NCBI GenBank assembly: GCA_019614645.1
Contig: JABWDB010000021.1
Location: forward strand, 2,480,001 to 2,544,000
Direction: 5' to 3'
Length of the DNA: 64,000 nucleotides
Source: Stratiolaelaps scimitus
Lineage: Eukaryota; Arthropoda; Arachnida; Mesostigmata; Laelapidae
The notes under the pieces are model-generated. The model was not told the DNA's origin. It saw only the letters and a program-made list of their open reading frames with translations, and did not search any database. The position numbers and the translations under genes are program-made. Below are positions 49,281 to 61,300 of the stretch, one piece after another (the first letter of the stretch is position 1; the number at the start of each line of letters is the position of its first letter).

Positions 49281-49866
49281 ACCACCCACATGTACGGAGC
49301 CTGAAGAGAATACACAGATATGAAAATACACTTGATAAAAAATAGACAGGTCTGACGCCAGAATATATATATATATAAACATTTTATTATTCTCATTTAG
49401 CTCAACTTAGATGGATAGGGATTGCTGCATGGCGTGTAAGCGTTGACAACTTTGGACACTGCAGGGGGCTGCAATCAACTTTGAGGCAACGAAGTCAACG
49501 TGTGGGCCAATTTTTACCCACTTCTATTCACGATTTGATACAAGGTGTGCACACAGGAATGAAGCCATTTTGAGATAATATTAAGAATCCAAACGGAGGT
49601 ATACATGAATGAAAGAAACGTCCGCTCATTTTGCTTCTATCTATAACACGGACCTTCGAAAGTATCCACATAGAAAATGGAAACTTGCCAGTTTGTGCCG
49701 CTAAAACAAATAGGCGCTCGATGTCTCATGAGACGCCATATTACATACATACTTCGCAACTGGTAGCTCTGCAACATGATCACTTTCCGTAAGAATTCAC
49801 GACACAAGACTTGTCCTGTACTTTTTGTATCCAGCAGAATGGCACTCTCAGCACTGATATAAAAGA

Positions 49867-49868
<2 letters not shown>

Positions 49869-49902
<34 letters not shown>
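49869..49902. repeat. (AT)n microsatellite
   Basis: About 17 uninterrupted AT units. Confidence 0.9.
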
Positions 49903-49904
<2 letters not shown>

Positions 49905-52827
49905 GTTGTTCAGTAAACCAGATGCGATCTCAGACCTGGCAAATAATTATCTACACCCTAATATAGTGAATATACGTACAATATTTACCAGGTTGGACGA
50001 CCATTGATGAGGATGCCTATTTATTTCATATTATTATTGTTTATTTTATGTACAGCATAATCATAGCAAAATATGTGATGGAAAACAAGAATTGGTATTC
50101 ACTTCGATAATTACCTTGGGATTAGGTACAAGCTATACAGATTGGCTACTTCATGGCCATGCCCAGGGACGAATTAATATATGATTACTTCGAAGATCGT
50201 GAAATGCACTGTATTGTTTGAGAAGCAGAAGCAAAACGTATCTGATCTTACAGCTCGATGTGCTTCGCAATGTCACAATACCACGATATTATTGCATACG
50301 TCATGCTGGCTGATCAGCAGGCCGCGAATGCGACAGTAACATCATCAGTAATAGGACATATACATATAATAACTAATATACTATAATTTATCAAACTTGT
50401 ACATTAGCCGAAAAAGACAGTGATAATTTTGGAAATGTGTTATTATTCTCGTAATGCTTCTTGCCATATAATAGAAATGGGAAACAAACTCAGAATATTT
50501 GACGTAAACATTACTTACCGAATTTGTAAAAAAATATATTATTACGATTAGCGACTACACCGTAATCTCTAAGGTATACCAGTACCTAAGAAAACTGGCT
50601 TCTAAAAATAGCCTACAGCGTTGTAAACTACTTCGAGCCTGTGGTGCCGACTGACTTTTAATGGTCTCAACAAGCAGAGAAGCTAATGGTCGGTCGTTAT
50701 CGTAACATCTTGCTGCCGGTATAGTCCACTCCCCTCTCGGGGTGGCGTAGAAATACTTTTGTTTCGTCATCGAATGAGAGAGTGAATAGCCCCTGATGCT
50801 GGACACATTCACACACACACAAACATTAGCGTTTTACATTTGTCCTCAAAGCGAATGAAGCCGTCCACAGATCCGTTTGCGGGGTGTTAGGCCGAGAGGC
50901 TAACCTCTGAAAGAACCTAATTGGGTTTGAGGCGAAGGACAGACGTTGTCATTGCGACAACGCGGAGTTAAAACGCTCATTTCAGTGTTAATGGCTAACG
51001 TCCACGTTCAAGGAGTGCAGAGCGGCACAATAACGATATTCACATATAAGCAGTGAGCTTAACTGACGGACCTATGCCGTAAAGTCATTAGTGAAGATGC
51101 CCACTGATTTATCCAATTGAATTATAGTTTTAAGAAAATCAGAAACACGGGGTTGGGCTATCCTTTCGACGCGGTGTGTTGTCTGGAACCCATTCTCTAA
51201 CCTCCTGGACTTTCAAGAGCCACTTTCAAACCGATAGGTTTTGCGTCGATAACAGTTTGCCTTCCAAAGGCTAGGCAAATACTTTTTAACAGTTAAAACG
51301 CCGTTAATTATCTAATTTTTTTCTTTCAGACTACGCGAGCAACTAGTAGAATCGAGGCAATCTGCTTCTATATTTTTAGTTGAATCTTCTTTCATATTAG
51401 TTTGCGTTCACCAGACGGGTTTCTTAGGTTCATACGGTTTTAACGGTAGCAAGCGACAAAGCACGAATCATGCGGTTCCGTCAGCAAAGTTCGATAATAA
51501 ACAAACAAATAAATACACACTTAACGTTACCCATCGCTGCCATTGGCGTTAAGCTAAGCTAGCAAAAGCAAACGTTCAAGAACCTCCTTGGCCTTTACTG
51601 TGGAAAGGAAAGGTAGCTCTGATTTGCTCGCCACGCTCAGGTGTCCTTAGCTAGACCTCACCAAGGAAGTCCTACGAGTAAATATATACACACAGAGGAG
51701 GAAAAGGCAGTCGGGAGAACGAGGCTATAGTTTCTTGATTGCGTCTCATAATCAGCAGAGATTCGAAAGGTATGTAGACGAAGGTGTGGCGGTAGTTGTA
51801 GTAATAGTATGTATGCGATTCATGTGACGGTCATACATAGAGCGTGGGCGGCTGCCAATCGAGGAGCCTAATTTTGGTGTACGCGTCCTTATACGCGAAG
51901 GTATCCTCTAAACGATTCGGTGAATAAGTTGATCTGTGTGAGAGAGAGAAAGAGAAATACTCTTGTGCTGGAAGGTAGAGCTGAAATTGCACCTATTACA
52001 GGAATGATTTTTTTCATTTGGGTGTCCCCCAGCACGGATGCGTAAAAGGCGAAACGCATATTCGTCTATGCTGGGAGACCTGAGCGATAGATCAGCCATT
52101 TCTACCACTTCGTATATTTGAAATCATTTCATAGGTGTCGTTTTGAAACACTTGTATTATTATGTGTATAACAGACGATCCAAAAGATAGTGGATCATTC
52201 GACTTAAGTCATATGAGTCACCCACTGACGATAACTAGCAATAGAGGATTTCGTAGAATTTTATATATAAACGGTTACATTAATGTCCCAAGGATAAACA
52301 CCGCCATAAGCGAATAATTGATAGAATGCGAAAAAGAAATGCGTCAATTTCTCACACTTTGTTAAATATCTGATCCAGGGAATTTCCAGATGCAACAAAA
52401 AGTGTCATGATACACAAATGGATGTCGACAAATTCTATTTTGGAAGTGTTACCCTTGAAACTTGAGTGCTTTCAAAAAACGCATTAAAACAAATTGTTTT
52501 GTATAATCTGAAACTTAGCTATATTTTCATATAAAGAACTTCACACAGAGCTCTGTTGCTGGTCTTACACTTGTAACCGTCGGTCCGCAAGTAACGATTA
52601 CATTATCTAAACGCCAGCTGTTTGAGTTCCTTGTAGACCACTTATTCGTCAGGTAAGTCTCGATAATTCTCAGCCTTTAATATCTTGGCGTCGTTTAAGG
52701 CCAACTGACAATGAGATTCAAACATTCACTATCCATCCATCCAAATGACTTGTAGCTACGATTCGGATAAACATCGTTGGCGGTTAGACACGAAAGAGCT
52801 GGATATTTATCACGTGATTATCCAATG

Positions 52828-54123
52828 TCAATTTTGTTTAGATTTAAGCTCGCTTCTCAATCTAGCAGGGTGGCATGTTCCCTTCGGGAAAAGTTGAGGA
52901 TACTGTTCCCGAACTAAAACCGCTTCTTCGATGAAGTCCCGCAGCTTCTTGAAACGAGCTGAAGATAGCTTTGGCACACCGATCGCCTCCATTCGTAAAG
53001 AAACAAATTCTGATTTATTCAGACCGACGCGAGGTTCGTGTTTTTTTTGTTCGCAAAGGAATCGTATCGACATTTTCTCCGGAATAGTCCGTAACAGAAG
53101 TGGATACATTGACGTGCAGAAATAGTCTTTATCACATTTGATCAAATCGAAAGTAGATATACTACGGTCCACTCGCATCAACAGATCGCGAAGAGCTTCT
53201 CTGTTGGACTCCTTTACAATTTTCGGTGATGCCAACATATCGTTGAATATACAATGGACGATCATTTCGCAATTCCCATAATGATTAATTAGACCACTGA
53301 GTGCTTTCTGATAGCTAGTCTCTGATAACGGAACATCCCTGATAACTCTCGCTGCGTCACCATCCACTAAATTCCTCAGTAGGAAATGCTTCTGCAGGTT
53401 AGTGAATTCAGATCTTTCGTGAACCAAACCTCGAAATTCAGTGATGAAAAATGGAAAGTCGATGTAATCCCCCGAAAAACGAGTCATTGTCGCAGCTAAA
53501 CGCTGTACCTCGCGGATGGCATACTCGTCCTTCAGAGAAATCAAACAGTTTAACAAAATTTCTTCAGTATTACTTAGGCTTCTCTCAGGTACCCCAACAG
53601 CACTGGAACCGCGCTGATTCGACCGAAAAGCTACCTGACTGGATGTGCCAAAATTCTGCAGCGGTGATATTTGTAACTGCTCTGACGAACTGCCCTCTTC
53701 TATGCACGATGCTATTGTGCCCGTGCCACTTGTCGTTGGTGCCGGCAACTTTGAGAAGCCCTTGCGATACTCATTAAGCTTGCTCCTTATGCGTTCAATG
53801 ACCTTCGTGGAGCTCCCTTTGTGCCGACGAACATCTTCAGTCGTCGAATCATCTCCGTTGCTCAGAATTACTTCTAGTACTTTGTTGTGAAGTGTGTCAA
53901 GCCTTGCCTTGTAGCTGTTCACTTGAGAAAGACATTTTGATATTTGTTGATCGATTTCTTCTGAGTAATTGCTGTTCTGTGTAATCGCTGATGCGCCGTA
54001 GTACTCGTTCACCTTTTTTTCCATCTTTGCCAATTCTTCGTAAAGGTATCCATGTTCAAAGGTGGCCATATTGGCATGCACTGGACACTCGACTCGAGAG
54101 ACACCCAGTTGCCTGGAGACCAT
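52828..54123 (-). CDS. BEL/Pao-type Gag-like protein (DUF1759 region), stand-alone ORF
   Basis: The frame is open for 448 codons. The first ATG is at 54123 (431 codons), and a second at 54069 with better context (413 codons). The N-terminal third is helical and charged with coiled-coil character (YEELAKMEKKVNEYYG; VNSYKARLDTLHNKVLEV). Residues about 225-300 of the full frame match the Gag pattern of BEL/Pao elements: MTRFSGDYIDFPFFITEFRG, then FLLRNLVDGDAARVI, then SYQKALSGLINHYG, corresponding to the family's P-x-F-x-G ... W/F-x-x-F ... L-x-G-x-A ... Y-x-x-A-x-x-L-x-x-x-YG. A trailing helix (FIEEAVLVREQYPQLF) matches the usual end of that region. The CCHC zinc knuckle, protease and reverse transcriptase are absent, and no LTR was recognised. 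It could be an old insertion fragment or a domesticated Gag gene. The absence of frameshifts over more than 1.3 kb favours recent insertion or selection. Confidence 0.7.
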   Translation of the reverse strand: MVSRQLGVSRVECPVHANMATFEHGYLYEELAKMEKKVNEYYGASAITQNSNYSEEIDQQISKCLSQVNSYKARLDTLHNKVLEVILSNGDDSTTEDVRRHKGSSTKVIERIRSKLNEYRKGFSKLPAPTTSGTGTIASCIEEGSSSEQLQISPLQNFGTSSQVAFRSNQRGSSAVGVPERSLSNTEEILLNCLISLKDEYAIREVQRLAATMTRFSGDYIDFPFFITEFRGLVHERSEFTNLQKHFLLRNLVDGDAARVIRDVPLSETSYQKALSGLINHYGNCEMIVHCIFNDMLASPKIVKESNREALRDLLMRVDRSISTFDLIKCDKDYFCTSMYPLLLRTIPEKMSIRFLCEQKKHEPRVGLNKSEFVSLRMEAIGVPKLSSARFKKLRDFIEEAVLVREQYPQLFPKGTCHPARLRSELKSKQN

Positions 54124-55039
54124 TAAATCATAGGAATAGTTACCGTGCAGGTCCTCACGAACAAACACGGCCAATTAGCAGGAGCATATATATATATATA
54201 TATGCCTAGAATTATTTGATTGGACCTTTTTCATATCTTCATGTTTGAAGCAGTTTCGTACCGAATTAATGGATAATTACGTGTCAGAGAGTATGGGTAT
54301 TCGCATGCAGTTTTAGTCGTACGCAAGGGTTCGGGAACGCAATCAATGAACATAGAATCACAAATGAATCCTCAACTAGTTTAAGGAGACCCACCTTTAT
54401 AAGCGATTGAGTTAGGTTAAGTCTTAAACCTGCAGAATATAACCGCGCCCACTCGACGTTTCACCGAGAGATCTATGAAAGGGCAGCTAAGAAAAGATGC
54501 TCCTTACAGATTGAGTATTCAAATTAACCTTTGCTTCCTTGTAACTAACTTCGGAATTGAATAGGCCTCACCAGCGCCAGACAAGAACGGGTGATTTAGA
54601 AGCGATGAGTTGCCTATGGAATTAGCCGCGACCTCATTAGGCTTCACCAACAATAGTGTTTGACAATAACTGTCGTCTGCTCTTAAAAAACTCGAGCGAC
54701 TGTTCCCGGCGTTGCTTATCCAGTTGCGGCTGTGAATTACAAAAAAAGTCGAACGCAATAGTTAGCTAATATGAGCAATATATAGCTAATATGTAGGGAT
54801 ACAGTGAGTAGTGTTTTTTGTACTATTGAATGACGGCACAGCCACATAAGCTGTCCAAATAGTGAATGGTGTACTAATAATATATCTACATACTTTATGT
54901 AGTAATGGGTTGACTATGGGTTTATTGATGGTATCCGTTTTGCACCTAACTATATATTGCCAGATAACGCATCAGCTGGTCTATTAGAATACACATTATA
55001 AGATATCGGCCTTAGATACGGCTATCAAGGTGACGTATG
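54124..55039. other. Flank of the Gag-like ORF
   Basis: A short TA run lies at 54187-54203. A 79-codon ORF at 54519-54758 on the same strand as, and upstream of, the Gag-like ORF has coding-like composition (NSIGNSSLLNHPFLSGAGEA) but is unrecognised. I could not show that it joins the Gag-like gene, and no LTR is visible to me. Confidence 0.35.
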
Positions 55040-55099
55040 ATTCGGTGTGTCCGGAGTCTTATCGTTTAAAGAAACGATAAGACTCCGGACACACCGAAT
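55040..55099. repeat. Perfect 28-bp inverted repeat with 4-base loop
   Basis: The arm at 55040-55067 (starting ATTCGGTGTGTCCGGAGTCT) is matched without mismatch by its reverse complement at 55072-55099, separated by AAAG. It is GC-richer than its AT-rich surroundings. A perfect foldback of this length is either young or maintained. Candidates are the joined ends of a deleted DNA transposon, a template-switch foldback, a hairpin RNA, or an assembly artefact. Confidence 0.95.
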
Positions 55100-57436
55100 G
55101 TGAAGGGGGCGTATCGTCTAGATCATTCTGTATTGTCCTTGTAAGTCGAGGTCACGATGCACTAGCTGATAGTACATCGTGTGTACAGTGATCAGAATAC
55201 TGTAAGACAAAGATAGATCATTTGTACAATCTAGGCTTGGAGACATGTAATCCCTGCACGAAGCTCAGCCAATGCTACTTCCAGTGATGTTTCAGTTCGT
55301 CCATCGTTTTATCATGTCTGACAATTTTCACACAGAATCAACATTCGGTCAAAGTTGAAACAGATGTGTGTAGCATACTGTATTTTCGGCTAAAAACCTT
55401 CAGTAAAAGAAGCAAGATACAAAATTTTTCTTTCATGAGTGTATTTAAATAAACTACCTAATTGAAACATATTTACGTTCCTGCAGTTCCATGATTTCAA
55501 GAGGATAATTATTCTGTCAGTTATTGAGTGCAAACATGTAAAGTATAGCAAGCCCATGCAGTATGTCCGAACCCTCATTAAACCTGATGAGCAATTTCCG
55601 GACACGTACAGCGCGCCCAATCTCTATTCTCAGAGGGACAGCGTTCTAATCATGATCTCTACGAATAACACGGCATACAAAGAATAGGAATACATTTGAT
55701 CGTTTGTGACATTCAGAGTTTAAATCGTTCCCCCGCTTCCGACCACCGTAGCATTGTCGGTCTTTATACCCCATTCAGAAACAGAACACAATCCATCATG
55801 TGGGTCACTGCCTACTTCTCATCAAATATATGACTTGTTATATGTTTAACGGATTTTGCTATTTGAGTACCTTTCGTTACCTTTATCATTGTTGCCTTCA
55901 GATAGATCATTCTCTTTATGCGACACGTTTTAGTTAGCGCGGACTGACATGGTTCACTGGTATGAGTTGGGCAGCCTGTCTAAGCTGTTTATGACGGCGT
56001 CACTTGTATTTATAACAACATCATTTATGTTTATGGAGTAGCCAGGTCAAACACAGTTCTTCGCTGCAACTGCTGCTGCTGCTGTCCGTCGACAAGGCAG
56101 CAGTAAACTGCTCGTTTGGCACGTTTATTGCATACAGAAGAGCGCAGCTGTGTCGTAAAGTCAAGCCTATCACCATAAAAATCTATCCCGTACAATATAC
56201 GCCCATAAACATTGCTACTTGCTAATTCTCCATCTCGCCCTAATAGTCAATTTATACATCCTAATATATACGTAGATAGATATCTGGAATTATATTAGGT
56301 TTTGCTATTCTCAAGGTGTGCCCCTACTCACCGATACGACGAAATTATGTATGCATATTTATGTGCGACCAGGTGAAATTTATTTGTAGCATAATGACTA
56401 ACAATTCTAATCTATCTGTATTTGTAACGTGCTACGCATTTTCATTGAGTTATACAATAAGAAATGAGCCTTGGTGTCCACTACGTGCATCCCTTAGATA
56501 ATCCAATTATATATTATATGCTCCAACCGCAATTAACGCCGTACATATCACCCTTAGAGCAATTTTGAGCATGCTCGGCTATCACTTCATTGCAATTCGC
56601 TTACTCGGTCTGAGCAGACAGCTTGCTTTGTACATGGACGGGGGCTATGTAAGGGACCCCAACAACCTTTTCTCGTCTTTCCTTCTTAGCCCATCTGGAT
56701 CGCGCCTTAAGCCCTTTTTATTCTTTTGGCTCTTTGAACCGCCCCCTTTCGTTTCTGTATGCCTAAGCGCGCCCTCGCAACGATGGCTTCAATCGTCATT
56801 TTTTCCTTCTCAATCGCTCTCTCTCCCCTTCCGAACATTTTTATTTATCGGTCTCGTTCGTCTCGCGCTGTTCTATCATCTGCTCTGTCTTTCTCGTTTT
56901 CACCCGTACTCTCATGCCGGCCGTGCCATGCCATTGCGCTGTACCATTTCACTGCACTCGTTCAGTCAGTAGCACTCGAACCCATCTACGACCCGCTTCA
57001 TTCGAGACTGCAACGGACCCATCGCCCGGTTTTTGATTCCCTGAGGGCAAATATCGACCTCGACCGGCTGCCTTTCCGTCCACTTCATTCCTTGCTGGCA
57101 CGCACCAGCTGTACGTTGGTGGTCGGAGGGGTCGAGCCAGGACCGTGCAGACCGAGGTCCTGCTCCTATCTCTCCTGCTTGGGTTTGTTCGGCAGGCTCC
57201 CTCAGAAACCTTTTTCCTGTTCGTTCTCGGCCGTAAACGTAAGAAGCGTAGAACGTTGGCAGGGGGCTCGTTGGAGTGTGGAAAATGAGCGATGAACACC
57301 TTCGTTTATTCTGTTTTAAAGAATCAGAAGTGGGAAGGACAAGGAGGAATGACGAGGACTGTATTGAACAGCCGGTGACACAAAGACCCGGTAAAAATAT
57401 CGAAGAAAGAAAATAAGCATAGTGCAGTGTATACTG

Positions 57437-57461
57437 TATATATATATATATATATATATAA
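57437..57461. repeat. (TA)n microsatellite
   Basis: Uninterrupted TA run just past the C/T-rich island. Confidence 0.9.
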
Positions 57462-58270
57462 ATTTGCGTATAATTAAAAAATATCGTAGTCAAGCCCCTC
57501 CCGAAGTGGAGTCCATCATTACGAAGGATTGGCCTTTGCAGATTACAGCAGTTAGCCTACTCAATCAGTAGAATTGTGAGGGACTGTTTTGCAATGCTTG
57601 CCGATCCCCGACTGAATTCAACTTGCGAAACAACACTTGCCCAATCTAAGGAGTCAGAGGTGCCAGACTGGTAAAGCCTTATAAATCTCCCTCTTCGAGG
57701 CGCGCCCAGTGAAACCCTAATCTCGTGCAGACCCACAGGCAGATGGGCACATCCTGTGACATGCAATAGTCTCTGAAAACTTCAGTGGTTTCGTTGAGGA
57801 AGCAGTCGGTTTGTACAGCAAGTACCTGAGGGCCACCCCAAATAAACAAGGAACACCGGGGAAATTTTAGGCCGAACGCGAAGGCATAAACGTGTTCTCC
57901 TGTGAAACGGGCGAACGGATCAACGGGTGTCCCGCCGCCTTGGATGCAATGGGGAATTGCTAGGAAATTTCATGTCTAAGTTTCGTCACTTGATAACAGA
58001 TGGAAGTTTAAAGCACAGATGAGAAAAAACGTAGTTTTTGACAATATCCGTGAACACAATACACACCATCCGTGTTAAATATTTAACAACCGGAATTAGA
58101 CAGCGAATTACATTCGTTGATCGACTGAATGTTTGCGAAGTCTCATCCTGCTATCCTAGGGTTTTCGACCAATTTTCACATCTTTGGCAAACTTTTTTCT
58201 GCCAAAAGATTTGAGGTTCCCTAGATAGAGACTTACTCGCCTGAGCTGCGGAACACGTCGATTGTGTATT

Positions 58271-58273
<3 letters not shown>

Positions 58274-58315
<42 letters not shown>
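58274..58315. repeat. (AT)n microsatellite, longest in the window
   Basis: About 21 uninterrupted AT units. Confidence 0.95.
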
Positions 58316-58318
<3 letters not shown>

Positions 58319-61300
58319 GTATGAAATAAACTCTTGACTCTCGTTTACAGAAACCAAAGGTAAACGAACCCGTACTTCATAATATAATGTAGAAACAGAT
58401 ATAGTATAGATCAATATGGAATATAGAAACATATATGGGGACACAATAGAAAGAAAGTGCAGTAACGACTTCATCTTGTAGCTGATAATTACCATGATCC
58501 TTCTGAGCTAACTTTCTTCTAACGTTTCACGTTGGAAGGACCCTTATCTGCAGCAAAGAGAGAATTGGTTGGTAGCTATTCTCGGTGTACCAAAGAATCG
58601 CCTGCTTTTCTTACTACCGTTGCTACTGTACTTTGATTCTTAGGCAAGTCTTCATTCGTGCCACTATTTAAACGTCGCGAAGCCTTATCCTAAACTTTTA
58701 CAGTCCTCACTATCTGATATCAACTGAAGCTACAGCGATTTCATAATGGCTACACACACACACACAAGGGTACACATGCCTGCCAGTCGTATAGCTTCAA
58801 TGCGCCACTCCATCTCACTAACTGTGTGTACAGACGTGGATTTTTAGGAAAGCTCCTTGAGCTTTCATGTTCAACAGAAACGACGACCTATTTTTACAGG
58901 TAGAACCAGGACGAATCGCATGGGTTGAGCTACTTTGACAACTAAACATGCAGCTAAAGGAAATATTATCAAGGCATCAAACAAGAATAGTAAGGATAGA
59001 TCCGCTAAGTCGAAACCCTTACTATATATTTCGTTATTTGGTATTATGCCAAAACAATACACATAGTCCCCCAATGAATTTAATCCATTCACTTGTAAAT
59101 GTCTCACGTTATTCAGATCGGCAAGTTGAAGGAGGATCTAATTAATTATTTTTGAAAAATGTAACTGACAATGAATAGTAAACGTCATCAGATATGAAAT
59201 ACACATCAAGACCTTTAATTCAACAGTTCAATTGCTGCCCTTTTGTGGCTTCTAAAACACAGACTCTATTTTTATTCTGTAAAAAACAAACTAATATTTA
59301 TATCTTAGCCAAAAAGTGAGCTCACAATTAATGGAGAACTGTGGAGATAGTACTATTATACATCCAGACGAGCCGACATCATCGGACCTATTTTTCTTCT
59401 ATTATATAATATCATCATCAAGCAATTAAGCCTAAACACCCTAACATTTAGAACAATAAAAGATAAATATAGGCAATAACTGCTTAGAAGATCAACTCGC
59501 TAGCGACGTTAAAAAGACGACAAATAATACATTGAAAAAGCAAACAATATCAAATCACTGGCCTCCTGTGTCTAATAGACTATATACGATTTCAGAATGG
59601 CGCCGTCATTTCTGTATCTGTTCACAGCGATCTACACGAATGGTAATTATAGCAATGATAATAATAGATTAATTAACGAGCCGTTTAGTCGAGTCATTTC
59701 CACTGCTGTGACATTCTTGTCCACCGCTGTGGCAGATGCTAGCACATATGGGACCAGGCGGAATCTACTAGTGCTTGCAGGGCTTTGTTCTCCGCCATTA
59801 TTTCACGAGGAAACGTGTTCTCCATATCCCGTCTCGTTCGAACGTACGGCGGCCTGTCTGTCACGAGAGGAAGGTTGGAGGGTCAGTCAAATAGCTGCCG
59901 CCGTAGTAAGATTCCTTTCTGTCTAACATTGCCAGCTCTTCCCGCTTTCACGTGTCTCGTCTTGGTCCCTCTTAGCTGGCTGTGCCCCATCAGAAAGCTC
60001 GTTTGCGGTCCCCACAGCAGCCCGTATCTGTGCGTATCAGCCCCTTCCGCCTTGCGCGCTCGACCGGGTTTCTTCGTTCGGGCGGGGCGGGGCTTCCGTT
60101 TAGAAATATACGACACACTGAAAGTAGAAACATACGTAAGGAGACGTCGCGCACACGAGTCGTCGTCGAATAGCATGCAGGGGCAATTTTTCGATACGGG
60201 GCAGAGAGGGATGAGCGACAACGAACTCCGATTGTGAACTTGAGTTTATTCCAAAAGTTTATTCCATGCGTTAGGGTATACTGATAATTCTAGATTCTGC
60301 AGGGTCTATGGAGAGCTACCTATGGAAACAAAGTGAGATATATGGCGTCTTATGCCATCAGGAGCATTTTGATTAACCTTTAAAATTGCGTGTGCCTTTG
60401 GTTCTTGGAGGACGTGGTTCATAGTTCGAATAATCGTACGAACTTGTGTACATTTATTTTCGTATATCGAATCCAGAAAGTGTTGTAGGTCCCTCTTGAA
60501 CGAACCCTATAGTATAACTGGCAAGCGACGGAAGATCTGCGTGAGTCAATCCAAGGGAGAGGAGACTGAGGGTCAATCAGGGGTTACAAGAGAATTTTGG
60601 GTCAAATTAAATTAGCATAACGTGATTATTATTTTTACACACTATAAACAGCAGAGTTAAAGTTCTTACATAATTCTTCTGATGACGAATTAAGACTTTC
60701 ACAGCTGTCTAATTATTATCATCAAGAGGCAATACGTGAAGATGATTACCTGTTACTTCTTTGTTTATGTAGCATATTGATTTAATAAAATATATTAATA
60801 TATGCACGCGTAAAGTGGTAGGTAATTGCTATACTATGTATATACGTACACATTGCTCTCGAGCATTAATAATAATTTTACTGTCGAGGCACAACGAGGA
60901 GTAAGTCGTGTTTGAATAAAAACTCATTTCTGTCCACCTCTTTCGATTGTAACGCGCACATCGTTGATAAAGGAAGAGGGTCTACGGCTGTGTTTCTGGA
61001 TACGATTCTGCGAATAAAATTGCAAATGGGAAAGCTGACAGGAAAGCTGGCGCCTGTTCTCTCTGTGGCGCCGGCGTCCTCTCTACGATCCCGAGGGCGG
61101 AGAAGGCCATTTCCGCTTTGCGATCTCGGATGTAGGTTTTTCGTGTCTCTCATATGCTGTCAACTCTCACGGACCGAATGACAATGACTACTATACACAT
61201 CCGGCTGGCGGGCAAAGCTTTCGGTCCGATCTAACACATGATCAGTCGCCCTCTGCTTTTCTGTAACTATGCATTGACAACTTGTCGACCCGAGACGTTT

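Larger units (their letters stand above)
43766..52827. other. Gene-free stretch
   Basis: No gene recognised. Notable points: a GC-richer, C/T-rich patch at 44770-44980 with two exact palindromic stems (around 44866-44880 and 44932-44955); ORF clutter at 46071-46491 that I could not relate to any protein; a possible isolated exon or decayed ORF at 49067-49280; a long TA repeat at 49869-49902; and AT-rich DNA elsewhere. Confidence 0.5.

Noticed and set aside
50880..50945. Possible tRNA-like element (GTTAGGCCGAGAGGC ... GGGTTTGAGGC)
   Set aside because: The boxes are only loosely matched and no stems form, so I did not list it as a feature.
52000..55100. LTRs of a complete BEL/Pao element around the Gag-like ORF
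   Set aside because: I could not find a matching direct-repeat pair or any pol motif on the minus strand by eye. A self-alignment would be decisive.
56759..57493. Overlapping 175-178-codon ORFs on both strands
   Set aside because: GC-rich, stop-poor DNA keeps several frames open at once. None shows a domain or balanced composition.
59785..60237. 150-codon plus-strand ORF
   Set aside because: The same GC-rich openness in several frames, with Pro/Ser/Arg bias and no motif.
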